In this document: piece after piece, positions 13,001 through 26,100 of the stretch
How positions within the stretch are numbered: the first letter of the stretch is position 1
Layout: every line of letters begins with the position of its first letter
Assembly: GCA_012064415.1 (NCBI GenBank)
Contig: SSNU01000272.1
Span: 62,001-126,000, forward strand
Length of the DNA stretch: 64,000 bases
Direction: 5' to 3'
Origin: Gyrodactylus bullatarudis
Lineage: Eukaryota > Platyhelminthes > Monogenea > Gyrodactylidea > Gyrodactylidae
The notes under the pieces: model-generated
Told to the model about the DNA's origin: nothing
The model's database searches: none
Seen by the model: only the letters and a program-made list of their open reading frames with translations
Made by a program: the position numbers and the translations under genes

Positions 13001-16000
13001 TCAAAACAAAATCTTGAAATTTTATTGCTTGATTCTCTTTATCTGATGTAAAGGAAAAGACTGTTTAATCAAAGGGTTAAATTAGAGAACAGTTGTCCCC
13101 TCTTATTTCTTTACTTTGAATCGTGTTGGGCTTTTTAACATCGATGAAATGAAAACGAATCCCTTGCGTGAGGGATGTTAAAAAGCCCTTAGTCTCTTTG
13201 TCATTCAGAAAAATTACTGGAAAACAAGAGGGAGCAAATGTTCTAAAGATTAGCCACTTAAAGTTCAAAATATTTTACTCAAATTAAAAATTAAAAAAAA
13301 ACCTAACATATGAGTTCTTACAGAAGTGAAAATATCTTTCAACGAAGGATTTCTTCATCATTTAAAGAGATCTACTTTTATCAGATGAGATCTATTGATA
13401 AGGAAAAATAATGACGCGCATTTTCCTTCAAAGGAATGAGAATCTATCTGATTGCAATACAATTGTATATTGAACGTTTTTATTTTCACATATACTCAGT
13501 AGGATATATAATTTACAATTTATTTATTTATTAGATGGAGTGATTAGTTTATTCTACTACTAGTAGTAGTGATTAGATCTATTATTTGAGTGGTAATTTA
13601 TTTTTTATCATTCATTAGAGATATCGATGAGAAAATATGATGAAATTTTGTATTTTCCTCCCATTTCTATTCAAATTTATTTCATAAATTTAAAAAACAC
13701 ATTGAAAAATATCGTAAATAAAATAATGAAATTCTATCATAAAATTTTAGTTTGAATATGCAACTTAGAATAATCACTTTATTTATTAATAAAAATTCAA
13801 TTAGGCCATACCAAAATTTTTACTTTTTCAAGATTTAACCTGAAATGAATATACAAGCAACCTTTAGATATATTTTGCATTTATTTCCACACTTTATCAA
13901 AATATTCAGTTTGATCCAAGGGTTTAAATTTTGGGAACTATTGTAGTCCTTAAAGACAGATCTCTCTAAGAATACGTATGTTTGCAAGGCGTATTAATAA
14001 TAGAGTAAAATGAAATTATCTCGTAGTTAATAGAGACATCTTTGTGAATTATAATTATCATACATCTCTTATTCAGTTATTATCCACGTATCTTTTTTAC
14101 CGCATAAAAGAGTGTTTTTTCACTCAGTGAGAATGTCATGGACTGAGAAGGCTATTATGAGGCGAGAACATCCTTAGTTCACTTGGATTAACTACTTTTT
14201 CATAATAAAAATCCGTATTACAAAAGATTATTGTATTATTTTTGACACAAAAAGTTTTCAGTTCCTCCATTTGATAATAACATATTTAATATCTCTTCAG
14301 ATATTGATTTAAAAAGTTAACACTAATTCTTTTCTACACAGAGAAAGATAACCTTGAACTAAAGTTGAAATCAATTTCAATGTTTTGGATAATTTGCCAT
14401 TGTTTTTCTTGTCTCCGATCTCCATTTGATTTCTTATTTCTATTCAATTATTTACAGACTTTTTCAGATTGAAAATTTTAACAACTTTACTGTATCAAGA
14501 ATACAACGGTTCTTATGGGAAAATTAATTTATGAAAATTTCAACTAAAACTATTGACAAAATAAGTTTTTTTCAATAATTCCTCAACTCAAATCAACATT
14601 ATTATCTAAGCCTAATTGAAATGAGTCCATAAGTTGTTGAAATAAGAAAAATTCAAAAAAACATTAAATCTGGCGATTTTACGAATATTGAAAATGCCGA
14701 AATTGCATTTTTCACAATGTACAATGTCTTGTTAAAACAATTAGAAGAAGGAAAAACACTCTAAAAAATAAGGAATGAAAATAATTTTGCTAGTTAATTT
14801 TTTCTAATGTTATTTTCAGAAAATTCTTCTTACAATGAAGCAATGCAAATGGAGAGTTATGTATAAATCACTATTTTTCGTTCAGCCGAAAAAGAATACA
14901 TCAATGATGGGATAAAAATATGAAAATAATAATCAATTATTTACAAATTACTCTTTTCCGCTCTTTGGAACCTCATATAAATCGTATGAGGAAACATTTT
15001 TTATTGTGTATGTTGAATAATAATACAGTTTCAAATTCAACATAAAATTATGGACTTGATTCATCTTTTCTTTAGTCCTGAGTCAAATAATATTCGAATC
15101 ATGTGTTTAGCCTTCATTAGAAAGATCCGTGAGTTGAATATAATTTTACCATCTATAGTCACAGACTTGTTAATTAGCTATCAAGTTTCATGTGTAATAG
15201 AACACTGTAAAAACTTGATTAAATCAAACCTTTTCCAAACAACTAACTGGTTTCAGGTTCAGTATAATAGCAGTAACTTTTGAGGAATGAACCTCTACAT
15301 ATATCGAATGGAAAAATATTGTACAGAAATATTATAAGAACATTATTTTATAGAACTGATGCAAGTCAATCTTGTGTTCTCATCTCAATATTTTTGACAT
15401 TTTAGGCGAAGATTATAATTTAATTGAAATACTACTGCTCAGGAAGCAAGGAAGAGTGATTCTTTCTGAATGATGAAATTCGTCGTCTTTAAAGTTATTC
15501 CATTTCTCATAAAACAACTCTATAGTTTGAACAAATAGCAGAAAAGTTATAATTCTATGAATTACAAGAAGAAGCTATTAGAACAAAGGTTCTTTCTCTA
15601 GTTTAATGTTTGTGGAACTTTATTCATAATGAAAAATTTCTTTTTTTTCAAATGCAGATTGTCACTCAGCAAGAAAAAATAACTTGATATTTATCCATAT
15701 TTAGTTGAAAGAGTTGAAATATGCATAAATTAACATTCAAAAACTCGATTTATCATTCTTGAAAAAACAACAATATTCTGACTTACTCCAGGAGAAATAA
15801 ATACGGCCACAATTAACATCCAAACGTATGCAAGCATTGACCAAATTGATGTGATCATAAAAACTCCAAAGTCTTCAATCTTTTTTATTTGATCTGATCT
15901 AACAGAAATGATTGAAACACAACTAATCATAAAAAGATTAAAAGCGGCTGAACCTAAGATAGTGAATAGGCCAAGGCTATCCTTAGGTTTTTCAACTTTT

Positions 16001-16389
16001 CCAATTGTACTCAGTTTAAAGCAGGCTTCTATCGTCGATAGAAGTATCTCCGGGGCAGAACTACCAAATGCCATTAGTGTCAAGTTAGCGACTGTCTGAT
16101 TCCATATAAATATTTCCCGTTCCTCTACCTTCTTGGTCTTTTCATTGTACACCTTTATAGAACGTTTTGTTGAAGTTATTCTCTCAATTGAATTCATAAA
16201 CATGTCGGCGGCAATACTAACACCGACAAACGTATAGACTATTGAGAAAAGATAGAGAAATATTCGAAAATAACGGTTCCATAGATTCTCTCCGTCTAGC
16301 AAGATCCAACTTTCGCAGATAACATTTGAGGTATTCTGAGTATAATATGTTATGTAACCATTGGTGAAGTATTCCTTTTCAACGATCAT
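1008..16389 (-). CDS. NCX: Na+/Ca2+ exchanger (SLC8/NCX), 3' end cut by window
   Basis: Plasma-membrane 3Na+:1Ca2+ antiporter. Fourteen exons, all in phase: 16389-15787, 9862-9596, 9536-9514, 9457-9396, 8691-8601, 8535-8505, 8477-8388, 8169-7998, 7958-7838, 5308-5176, 5115-5025, 2490-2397, 2321-2246, 1337-1008; about 728 codons are visible. Exon 1 carries TM1-5 with the alpha-1 motif GSSAPEILLS. Exon 2 has IEIWEALLTLFFFP, typical of the segment entering the cytosolic loop. Exons 3-11 encode a shortened loop with two Calx-beta domains (second one contains DGTAKGG). The last exons carry alpha-2 with GTSIPDLFAS and GNVTGSNSVNIFLG. The start ATG follows an in-frame TAG. The final TM region expected after 1008 (donor GTGAGC) was not found, so it probably lies left of the window. 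The intron at 8478-8504 is only 27 nt. Acidic Ca2+-binding clusters of the Calx-beta domains look eroded. Family identity is certain; the small exons near 8.5 and 9.4 kb are less so. Confidence 0.93.
1338..4141. other. NCX introns, mostly anonymous AT-rich DNA
   Basis: Apart from the two exons at 2246-2321 and 2397-2490, I see no ORF with coding character and no repeat that I could pair. Short runs of A and T dominate. Confidence 0.5.
4142..4498 (+). repeat. Partial copy of TIR repeat family B
   Basis: Right-hand part of a repeat whose end reads CTCATCTTCATGTCAACTAG. The block GTCATTTCATAATGGGATTC recurs in the copy at 63.83 kb, and the terminal CTCATCTTCATGTC recurs at 45.01 kb and, as its complement, at 44.52 kb. 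The left terminal repeat was not found, so this copy is probably truncated. It lies in an NCX intron. Confidence 0.6.
5516..6775. mobile_element. Tc1/mariner-type element with long inverted repeats, interrupted
   Basis: Flanked by TA (5514-5515, 6776-6777), with ends CAGTAATGTCGGAAACC and its near complement GGTTTCCAACATTACTG. The first about 250 bp are repeated inverted at the right end with scattered differences and small indels; for example the block around CACCATAAAATGTGGAATAT occurs at about 5683 and inverted at about 6560. No transposase ORF remains. A piggyBac-type MITE is nested within it. It lies in the NCX intron between exons at 5308 and 7838. Confidence 0.8.
6214..6432. mobile_element. 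piggyBac-type MITE nested in the 5516-6775 element
   Basis: Begins CCCTTTCGGTGCC and ends GGCACCGAAAGGG, a perfect 13-bp terminal inverted repeat starting with CCC. It is flanked on both sides by TTAA (6210-6213, 6433-6436), the hallmark target duplication of piggyBac elements. It is 219 bp long with no ORF. It must have arrived after the host element, whose sequence resumes on either side. Confidence 0.85.
9863..15786. other. First NCX intron (5.9 kb)
   Basis: Long intron between the TM1-5 exon and the loop exon. It holds one MITE (13075-13255) and otherwise anonymous AT-rich sequence. Small ORFs here lack codon bias or recognisable domains. Confidence 0.6.
13075..13255 (+). mobile_element. 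MITE family C, copy 1
   Basis: Starts GGTTAAATTAGAGAACAGTT and ends with CTAAAGATTAGCC. The same element occurs in the opposite orientation at 19785-19987; both share a central TTTTTAACATCGATGAAATG and imperfect terminal repeats of about 35 bp. A diverged internal inverted repeat of this core (GGGATGTTAAAAAGCCC) suggests a foldback structure. No ORF and no clear target duplication. Confidence 0.7.
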
Positions 16390-19300
16390 ATTATCAAACT
16401 AGAAATTCAATTTTCTCTTATTGCAGTACATTTAGAAGGTTTTCTTGACTTTTGCTAAAGAAATTTGAAATAAAAACGTATATGCTATTACAATGTGTTG
16501 CATTGTGCCCTAACATCTTACCAGCTACATTACTGACGAGAGAAGGAATGATTTTGATTTGAAGTTGATCAACTGACCAATGACAGTGAAGCATTCAAAT
16601 TTTTTTCAATTACAATCCAAGCTAGAGGTGAATGTTCTTTTCCTTTCATCCAAAACAATGCAACACATCATTCAATTTTTAAAAAATTTAATGTGTAATT
16701 AAAACTCTTATTATTATTATACGATAACAGAGCTAAAATAACTATGTATTATAATAATTACACTGGGGGAAATTCAAAAAAAAATTTTGCCACAAACTGA
16801 TTATTGTGTAAAATTTTACACAGATTCCGAATCTGCTTCCAAAAATTTCCTAAGTTGCTCAGTTTCTACGCAATTCGCGAAAAACCGAAATAGCACCATT
16901 TTCATAATCGGGACTTGAATAAACTAATTTTTTGACTTGATCCTTAGACATTTCAGAGTAAAATTTGATGTCATTTGAAAGAGCGTAAAATTTTCTATAA
17001 GATGTTTATAAGTCCAAACGTTTTCTTGGAATGAATCATCTTCAAAATTGGTCTTAAAGTTGAAAAATGATGAAAAATCAGCGAAAAATGTCATGCACTT
17101 TTTGTTTTAACCCTTCAACAGGCTATCTTATTTTGATAAAATCTTACATTTTAATAGGGGAAAGAATGTAAAATTTATTTCTCTATCCAATGATACCTTG
17201 CATGACCATTTATCTTTTCTGATTTAGAAGTTATTCAAGGTTTTTCATTAGGGATTTCACTCAATTTTTCTCGATTTATTTTTTCTCGATTCTGATTGGT
17301 TCATTTTGATTAGCACAATAATTTTGTATAAAACTGAAGGATTCATAATAAATGATTAAATCAGTATAGATAAGAACAATGATTTGTATATTTACAAAAA
17401 TATTAACACTGAAGTTTTATCTGATTTTCTTATCTACATTTCTTGTATTATAAAATATAGTAAAATTGTTATATCAAATTTAAATGTTCAGAATTTCTTC
17501 TACAATTGCAATTAATGTTTTTACAAAGTTATTCGATTGAGTATTAAACAAATAATAATTATAATTATTATTTATTGTTAGAAATTTTTAAAAATACAGT
17601 TTATCAGAACAATTTATTATTCTGAGGTTGCTGACCATCAGTCATGCTGGATAGAAAGACGAGAGATTTTTGAGGTGAATAAAAGCTTTTATTTTCGTCG
17701 GCTCTGTTCAGACCTTACACCGACTTTTGATTAATATATATACATACAGGAAAAATATAGCACAGTATAGTCTGACCAATAGCTGATATTCACTCTAGGG
17801 TTTTTGGCCAATGGGGGTATTGTTTTGGTGTTGACCAGAATGTTTTCAGAATATCTTTCAGGAAATAAGGCAGCTAATGTCCCGCAATTTATTATTCGTT
17901 TATTTCATGTGATGCTAGTCTTATCCAACCTAAAGTTCGATTTCAATATTAAAGTTGAAAAAAACCTACTTTGAAATAATACTCCTTTCTTAATAGGGCT
18001 CCTTAAAACTTTGAATAGTTTACATGTGAATCTAGGATTGCGTTTTCAATAAAATTTATGTCTCAACATAAAAAAGTAATTTTTGAATTGGTAAAGATTT
18101 TCAAAATTAAAATGTTCTTTTCAGCTACATACAACTAATGTTCTAAAATTGAGTTGAGTGCGATAGCGTGGTAGTTTGATTATGAAAGAAAATATAGTTT
18201 TTGTTAGAATAGTCATACGAGCTTTCCTGAGGGAGTTTTAGGAGTTGATCATACTTCTTGGTACACAAAATGAAAAAAGATTTGTATTTTTTAGCTGGCT
18301 AAAGTGTGTTCAAAAGTTTTAGATAAACTTGTTCCTATATTTTAAAAGGCTCAAATATTTGTGGATTCAGAACAAAATATGTAATCCACGTAGGATTACT
18401 TTAAATAAATACAAATGTACTTTAATTATTAAATAGTATTTTCTTTCTTTATTTAAAACTAAAATAGGGTTCTATAACTTAGTCATAAAACATACTTTTG
18501 AGAAAAATATTCATCCTGATTTATATTGAGAAAAAAATGAATCATAATTTCAAGTGTCATATTCATACTGTGAATAGATGGATAGAAAATTTCTACTCTA
18601 GTATAGAAATTGCTCAAAATTTTCAAAGAAAATACCTTAGGAATGGAATAAGTAAAAAATCCATCTCAGAAAATTTCTGTTACTCCAAGTCATTTTGTAA
18701 TCTAATTATGCCATCAGATAATCAAATTTTATTCTCTGACATATAACTCTTGTCAGAAAGATATTTTTACATTTGTAATTTATTAGTAAATTCAATGAGG
18801 ATTCCATTCATTGGGGAATCCTGGCTAGTAGCTTAAAAAATCTGTCGAAATCATTCTTCCCAATTAGGAAATTGGATTGTTCAAAGTTTAATATTTTAAT
18901 GATAATTATAATTACCGGAAATGCATTGTCTGAAAAAAATCTCCTCAAAAAAAGTTGTCCATCACCACCCGTGTTATTATTTACAGGTTCCAGAGATTTT
19001 TTTCATGACTCGCATTTAATCTCTTGTCTATCATATCGTTTTATGATCCAAAAATTTGCTATTTCTAAAGCTTTATTATATAGAGTTCAGGTGATTCTAT
19101 ATTGTTATTCTACATGTATGATTAGCAGGGCATCCAAAATTATGCTTTAGCATATTTGGAATATTTTTGATTATTTTCAGTCTTAGTGAATAAAGAATAT
19201 TTTTAGAATATTTTGATGTCAACATGAATTTAATCAGACTAATTGAATAAAAAACACAAGCCTTCTCTCATTTTGTATAGTAATTAATATTTAATTTTGT

Positions 19301-21346
19301 TTCCAATAGATAGTAATAATCGAGGATTGTCTATAGAGTTTTTTACTTTAAATGAGTTTTAGGATCATCCAATAAGAAATAAGAGCTTTTCATTCGTCAC
19401 TTTCTGGTGAATAGTCTTAACATAAAGACTAAAGTTTGAAATCTTATATTTTAAGTGAAAGTCTTCTGTTAAGTTTCTAAGCATATTTAAAGATCATCTA
19501 AAAATCAGGTTGTTAACTAATTTTGCCCAGAAATAGAAATTTATGCTAAGAATGCTGATTGAATTTTTAAAAAAAGAAATTATTTCTAGCATTTTCACAG
19601 ATTTTTTGGCATATAAAAAGCATATTTATGTAGAATATTTTAGGGAATATATTCCAAAAAAATTGGCATATTTTTGGAGGCCCTGATGATTAGTAATCAA
19701 TGATTATATTATTATTAAATACTCGATAAAAAAGTTATCTTACTTTTAACCTATGACCCTGGGTATCAACTTTCGTTGAATTTTGGCTAATCTTTAGAAC
19801 ATTTGCCCCCTCTTGTTTTGCAGTTATTTTTCTGAATCACAAAGAGACTAGGGGCTTTTTAACATCGATGAAATGAGAACGAATTCCCTTACGGGGAGTT
19901 TTCATGTCATCGATAATAAAAAGACTAACACGATTCAAAGTAAACTTAGAGAGAAATAAGAGGGAGCAACTGTTCTCTAATTTAACCGAGATTTTTTGCA
20001 TATTTTAGAAGATTAATAGATTCCCTATCGAATAGGTGGTAAACAAAGTATTTTCTGAGGCTTAGATGTATAATAATGAGTCTTAAGTGTCTTCAAATGT
20101 ACTTTGGGATCACACTTGTTGTCTATATGGTTTTCTGAGTCAGCTAATCTAAATCTATTATTTTTTCTGATAACCCCGCATCAATCTGCAATTATCGATC
20201 ACCCAATTTTCTGGCTCTAATATCCAGATTAATGAAAAAACAACATTCCATGGGTCTGGTGATCTGAAGAAGAATTTACAACATATTTTTAATTTGCATT
20301 TAATCTTCATCTTGGAATCTTCTCTTGAGATCTTTCTTCTATTGTGTCATAAATGAATTTGGAAATCATTGATGTAGTATTTTGAAGTACCTGGTAATTA
20401 ATTATTTTCATTCAGTGCTTCTCTTCACTTCACACTTTTGCTGTTAGTCTACTTTTCTTTTTTAAGAGATTCACATTTGAATGTAAATTCCTCAAAATTT
20501 CTCTCATCTGTAATACTTATGAAAAAGGAGTCTTTTAAAAAAAATTGAGTCTGTATACTTTATAGTTTTTAGAGCAAGTCAAAGGAATTTTCATTTTGCA
20601 AATAAAAAAATTCAGTTCTACTCATAAATCAGCTAATAATTTGGAAAAAAGTTTAAAAGAAAGCCTATTCTGGAAAGCTGAGGAATATACACCAAATTTT
20701 GCCCAAAAATTAAAAGTTTTATCTTCATAAAGAATGTTATTCTGACCTTCAAGTTAAAGGTTTTAACAGTGGAAGAAATAGATGAATTTCAATCCTACTA
20801 AGCAATATTCTATCATTAAAAATCTGATTCCAACTTGTCCTGAAGAATTTCGCTCATCGAACATTAAATCAAAGTTTAAACTTAAAACTTTCAAATTATA
20901 TTTTTGAATTCACAAAAAATATCTTGAAATAACATGTGTTTTCTTGATCAGAGCAAACCCTAAATTTTTTCTCATCAAATAAATTTTCACAGAATCAAAG
21001 GTTAGAAAAGTTTTATTTCAAAAGCATATACCAATATAGATTTTGTTAGCATTTAAACTGTGTGAAAAAATTCAATTCATTTTCTCTTTTTTGGCCTGAG
21101 TATTTTTTCATTATATTATAATGTATTACTACTTTTCAGTAGATATATGTTTTTACGATATTTTTCTATTAGAAGAATTTTTAAAAATCGGGTTAATGCA
21201 AGATATTTTAGTTGAGAATGATTATGCCTAATTCTAGGATTTTGCAACTCAATTTTTTTTATTTTCAATTTCTGTACTAAATTATGGTATAGCATTTAAG
21301 GGCAGAATATATATTTAATTAAAAATATTATATTCAAGAACAATTT
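16390..21346. other. Intergenic region, NCX 5' side to PSMD11 3' side
   Basis: About 5 kb without a supportable gene. ORFs of 82-92 codons at 18.5 and 18.9 kb show no domain, biased composition or splice context. One MITE lies at 19785-19987. The upstream promoter of NCX should lie just right of 16389, where an acceptor-like TTTCTAG suggests a 5' untranslated exon. Confidence 0.5.
19785..19987 (-). mobile_element. MITE family C, copy 2
   Basis: Reverse-oriented second copy of the element at 13075-13255, starting GGCTAATCTTTAGAACA and ending CTCTAATTTAACC. It is slightly longer than copy 1, with extra sequence in the middle (around ATCGATAATAAAAAGACTAA). Intergenic. Confidence 0.7.
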
Positions 21347-22600
21347 CTATGCCAAATGTTTGGATTTAGCAAATAGACAGTCTATAACTCCTCCCAGGTT
21401 TTGAATAATGCTCTGGGAGTGTTCATAATCCTTTTGTTGAATATTTTCCTCCATCATTACCAAGACCCCTAGACCCTGATCCAATACTCCATTTAATTCC
21501 TTGTCCAAAATCATTTGAGATAATTTCTTTTCCACTTCTATCCTAGGTAGTTTGATCAACTTGGCAATATAGTCGATTTGAACTTTTGAGTAAGGTTCGA
21601 TCAACTTTAAAAGGTTATGTCCCAAAATTGTTTGGTAATAGTCATTCAGATGCTTCATAACAATGACATCCTTTTCTATCAGTTCTTTGTGAGCTGTAGT
21701 CAACTCGAGAAACTGAGATAATGAACGTTGCTCAGCAGCTTTACCCAAATTTTGCATAACTTCAATTTCTTTACCAAAGTATTTAGATGCAACTTTGCCA
21801 TTCATAATCACTTTGATATCTTCAGCATCATTCATCATAATTTTCATCAAAATCATATATTTTAAAGCCATGATACCCTTGGATGTTGAGTTGATTGAAT
21901 CAAAACCTTCAAGAGCTTCGTAAAAATACGAGAAAGCAGTTTTGTACTCTTTACCATCAGCACAATGGAGGATTCCGGAAACCAAGTCTATGGTGGCCTG
22001 AAGACGCGGAGGACAATAAATACCATTGGCAGTAGTTCTAGCTGAGGTAAGGGCAGCTCTTGATCGCTGTAAATTACTCAGCATGTAATAAATTTTACTC
22101 TCAAGGAGTTGTACCTCGACCAAAAGTATTTTGTCATCGAGTTTTTTCAACTCGGGAAGGAGAGATGAACCTTGAGCTAAAGCTTCCTCGTAGAGTTTAT
22201 TATCATAGAGTAACGAGATATAACGAGCTTCCAGAGTTTGTCTTAAATATATACGTCGCTCTTTATTGGCCCATTCGATACATTCTTTGCATAACTGGAT
22301 CTCTTGGCCAGTACCAGCTTCAAGGTCTAACAGATAGTCAACAAGAGTTCTAACAATTTTAGCAGACTTAGCCTTGCTCATAGAGGAAAGGAATGGTCTG
22401 ACTGAAATATTTAATGCTGCTAATTCCTTTGCATTTTTCATGTTGAAGTGAATCTGTCCAAGTTCAAGAATTGAGATTTCTAAATCACGAATTTCATCTT
22501 CAGTAATTTTAGTTGGATCAAGATTGAGTTTAGCACTGTAGGCTTCAATAAGATGTTTATCTTTCTCATGATAAGATGTGGGCTGGTCGACCTCCATCAT
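21347..22600 (-). CDS. PSMD11: 26S proteasome lid subunit Rpn6 / PSMD11
   Basis: Scaffold subunit of the 19S regulatory particle lid, bridging lid and 20S core. Single exon of 417-418 codons, close to the human 422. An N-terminal TPR-like helical array includes SISKAKSAKIV-like and ALTSARTTANGIYCPPRLQA segments. It is followed by a C-terminal PCI domain with VQIDYIAKLIKLPRIEVEKK and LSQMILDKELNGVLDQG, both near-invariant in Rpn6. I chose the ATG at 22600 (or the adjacent one at 22597), because the open frame extends 29 codons further upstream into hydrophobic, Lys-rich sequence unlike the family. The complete absence of introns contrasts with its 20-exon neighbour. Confidence 0.96.
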   Translation of the reverse strand: MMEVDQPTSYHEKDKHLIEAYSAKLNLDPTKITEDEIRDLEISILELGQIHFNMKNAKELAALNISVRPFLSSMSKAKSAKIVRTLVDYLLDLEAGTGQEIQLCKECIEWANKERRIYLRQTLEARYISLLYDNKLYEEALAQGSSLLPELKKLDDKILLVEVQLLESKIYYMLSNLQRSRAALTSARTTANGIYCPPRLQATIDLVSGILHCADGKEYKTAFSYFYEALEGFDSINSTSKGIMALKYMILMKIMMNDAEDIKVIMNGKVASKYFGKEIEVMQNLGKAAEQRSLSQFLELTTAHKELIEKDVIVMKHLNDYYQTILGHNLLKLIEPYSKVQIDYIAKLIKLPRIEVEKKLSQMILDKELNGVLDQGLGVLVMMEENIQQKDYEHSQSIIQNLGGVIDCLFAKSKHLA

Positions 22601-23121
22601 GACTAATAATTTTTTTCTAATTAATTCTAATTTTGAAATTATTAAAACAAGAATTAACACTTTCTTATCTAGTTTTACTTTAATCAAGGTCTAAGAAATT
22701 TGTATTACAAATTTAAATCTAAAAATGTTTTATGATAAAACTTTTATCATTTAATATATGATAGATAAATTATATTATATGATTTATTAAATAAAATTTA
22801 TTTAGATATATTTAATATCTGTTTATTAGTTATGAATTCGGTGCAAAGCTAGGAGACACTCAGTCTTATTATACGTTGTATAATATTCAGTCTTACATTT
22901 ATTCCGATTCTCATGAAAATACGAATTTGTTTGAGAGTAATGTTGAGAGAATTCTAACACCTCGTTAATTATAAGATTTTTTTACATTATGACTACTTTT
23001 AAGTAAATATATGAAATTTAAACATCTACGATTGAGCTTGATTTACAATTCTAACAAAAATTTATTTCTATAAAATTAATCATGTACAGTATAAATAAAG
23101 ATTTTAAATAATAAGAGTTGT
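22601..23121. other. Promoter side of PSMD11 / 3' flank of the ERM-like gene
   Basis: 520 bp of very AT-rich sequence between two tandem minus-strand genes. It should contain the Rpn6 promoter and the polyadenylation site of the upstream gene. I see no repeat or motif that I can assign. Confidence 0.4.
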
Positions 23122-26100
23122 CTAGTTATTTTGTCTAGCTTCATAAGGAACAAACTGTGATCTTAAATCTTGAGGAGTCCTCTGCAAATACAAAGCTGGA
23201 GATACCTGAGTATTCCAGTTCATTTGGCCATAATTTTGTGGTTGAAAGTTATACATGGGTGATTGCATATACATATGTTGTTGATAGGTTTGAGGATAGA
23301 ACTCTTGAGGTCTAGACTGAATCAAATGAGCTTTTCTTGGTATTTGATCGTGTAAAAATGCAGCAGTGTTTTTTATCGGGTAACCTTGGTGGTATTTTTG
23401 AAATTCGATATTTCTATTTATCATATTCATTTCAAAGACATTTGGATATCTGAAAAAATTAATAATATAACTAAAATTTATTAATATTAACAAACAGATA
23501 AAAATATCACGAAATCATGTTCAAATCTTAATTCAAAGAGCCTAGATTCTAGGCCCTAGAATCTTAAGATGACTTCTAATCAATTGAGTTGTTAAAATAA
23601 GTAAAATTAATACTGTACAGTTAACTATTACCCTGGATTCATAACTTCATAGGGGTGACCTGTTAAATTAGAGCCCTGAGTGAATTGTGCAGGAATATAT
23701 TGAGTATCTGGAGTTATTGGACTCTTATCACTGTAACCGGATGTGGAGAAATATTTCTTTCTACTTCTAAGTAGATATTCCTTCGTATCGTTTAGTTGGT
23801 TGGCAAAAGCAGCTTGCAACTGAGCACATCTTGTCTGTTCAGCTTTCAGTTCATCAGACAAAACAGACTGTAGTTTTGCTGCATTTATATCAGACTGAAG
23901 GACGTTAACTGTCCTTGAACGTTGTCTCACATGAGGAAAATTCAAATTAGATGGAGGCTTAAACCGACGACTCAAAACAGCTGTTGAGGATAAAAAACAA
24001 TAAAGAATACTTCTTTAACAGTATCAAGGAGACTAACCAGATTTAGGAGGGATCTTTACATTGGAAGACTCATTTATTAGGTCGGAATTTAAATTACTCG
24101 AATTATGAGTGTGGTATGGAAGGTTTTGAAGAGATTGGCCAAATACTGACTTGCGCATGACATCAAATTCGTTCATATTCACACCATAATGATTGGCTTC
24201 TTCTCTTGGCATATTTTGCAGAACATTGTAATAATTTCTTTCCTAATATTACATTAAAATGTTATATTTCTCAAATAAAATTGTCAAGTTTAAAATGATA
24301 AAGCTGGGAAAACATTATTTCAATTTCTTACTTTCTCTAACTCCTTAAGGTAGTTTATGGAATTTGAATTTACATAGGAGTGATTCTGTTTCTTTGAATT
24401 TTTCTTTTCACTCTTGGTCTTGGTAGGTTTCTCCTTCAAGTTTTCCTTGTCATAGTAACGTTGAATCTGAGACTCCTATTAAAAATTATAATAATTATTA
24501 ATGTAAACATTTTTCATCCTGATTTCGTTTAGGGCATTTTTATCTATTCTACTTATGAAAAATTTTCTGTCTCTTTTCCTATTCCTAATGGTTTCGAAAA
24601 TTTCTTCCTCAAAAACCGTCCTCCTATTTTCAGGAATCTTATAACGTATGGGTAAAACATCGCAAAGAGTTTTTTTAATGTCATCTTTTATAGGTCTTAA
24701 ATTAAAACTTAACCCTTTATTTAAAAATTCTAATGTATTATTTGAGATGTCTTTAGAAGATAGATTAACAATGTTCTCAAAATTAGTTTCTTTAAAAAAA
24801 TAAAAAGTATTAAAACTGAAAATTTGGGCAAATAATTTTCCTAAAGTTTTATCATATTTCTTATACAAATTTAGATCTATTCTAAGGTATCTACAATTTT
24901 TAAATTTTTCGATTTTTCTAAGTTCATCATGCTCATTTTTGTCTAAGAAATCTTTCTGGGAGTTTTTCCATACTTCTAAGACTTTGAGCTTATTTTCAGG
25001 CCTAATTCTAGTAGTTATTTTACAAAAAAGTTCATCTATTTCTTTTTCTAACTTATGTACAGTTTCAACTTCGAAATTAAACTAAACGAGGTTGTTAATG
25101 GTAATAAGACGGATATAAATACTGGAAATCGTTGGTTAGAATTGATTGATTAAAGTTGAGAAGAAATCTGATTGGTTTAATGTTTTGATTGGACACACAA
25201 GGTTTTAAGTATCTTAAGTTTTTTTAAAAATCTCACGCCAGAAGAAGAATACGACATATATTCGAAATATTGCGTGAGTCCTAATTGTTTTTATCAGGGT
25301 AATCCAAATGTTTTTTATTCTAATCTTTAATTTAATTTTCCTTCAAGTGATGAATTATATTATCAGAGTTATTATTCTAATAATTCTGATTATTGTAACA
25401 ATCACTATAATTTTTATAATCCTTGCTCTTTAAGAAATACTACACCCTTTTCTCCTCTTTCCACAAACAGACCAATACAAGCCAGAAGACAACATAGTCA
25501 GGCAGCAAGCGAACAACGTTATAGACAATCTATGCCGAACAGCTCCCTGAAGAACTACTTGGTTCAAAATTATAATAATTATCTACGCTCATTAACCCTT
25601 TCTTGAGGTTCGCCCTATATTGGGTGATTTAGAGCCTCAAAAAATAACACCTAAAAATAATTTTTTAAGACCTAAAAAATTTGAAAAGTATAATTTTTCG
25701 ATTTTAAGGTATTATTTTAATACTTTATCGCTAATTTACAACAAATATCTTACATGGACTACTTATGAGTAAACAGAATAAAATTTTTAAAAACAAATTA
25801 ATATTGAAATTGATCTAAAACATCGAGATAATATCCAAATTACTATCTCCAAGGCTATTTTTGAGCGTAGCAAATTGTTAGACAATGAAAATCATCTCTC
25901 TACCTCAAAAATGAGGATTGAGTTCATTGATATGAATGAAATAAAATGCTTTTATAAAGTATTATTTTAATACCTTATCTTTAAAATAATACATTTTAAG
26001 ACCTTATAACTTTGAACCCTGATGACATAGCAGAAAAATTATTACATAAAAAAATGGTTTAAAATGGTTTTCATAACAGAGGGAATAGCTGGTTAAAATA

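Noticed and set aside
18498..19150. Plus-strand ORFs of 82 and 92 codons in the 16.4-21.3 kb gap
   Set aside because: No homology, no codon signature, length expected by chance in long gaps.
22060..22353. 97-codon ORF opposite PSMD11
   Set aside because: Antisense shadow of a strongly conserved proteasome gene.
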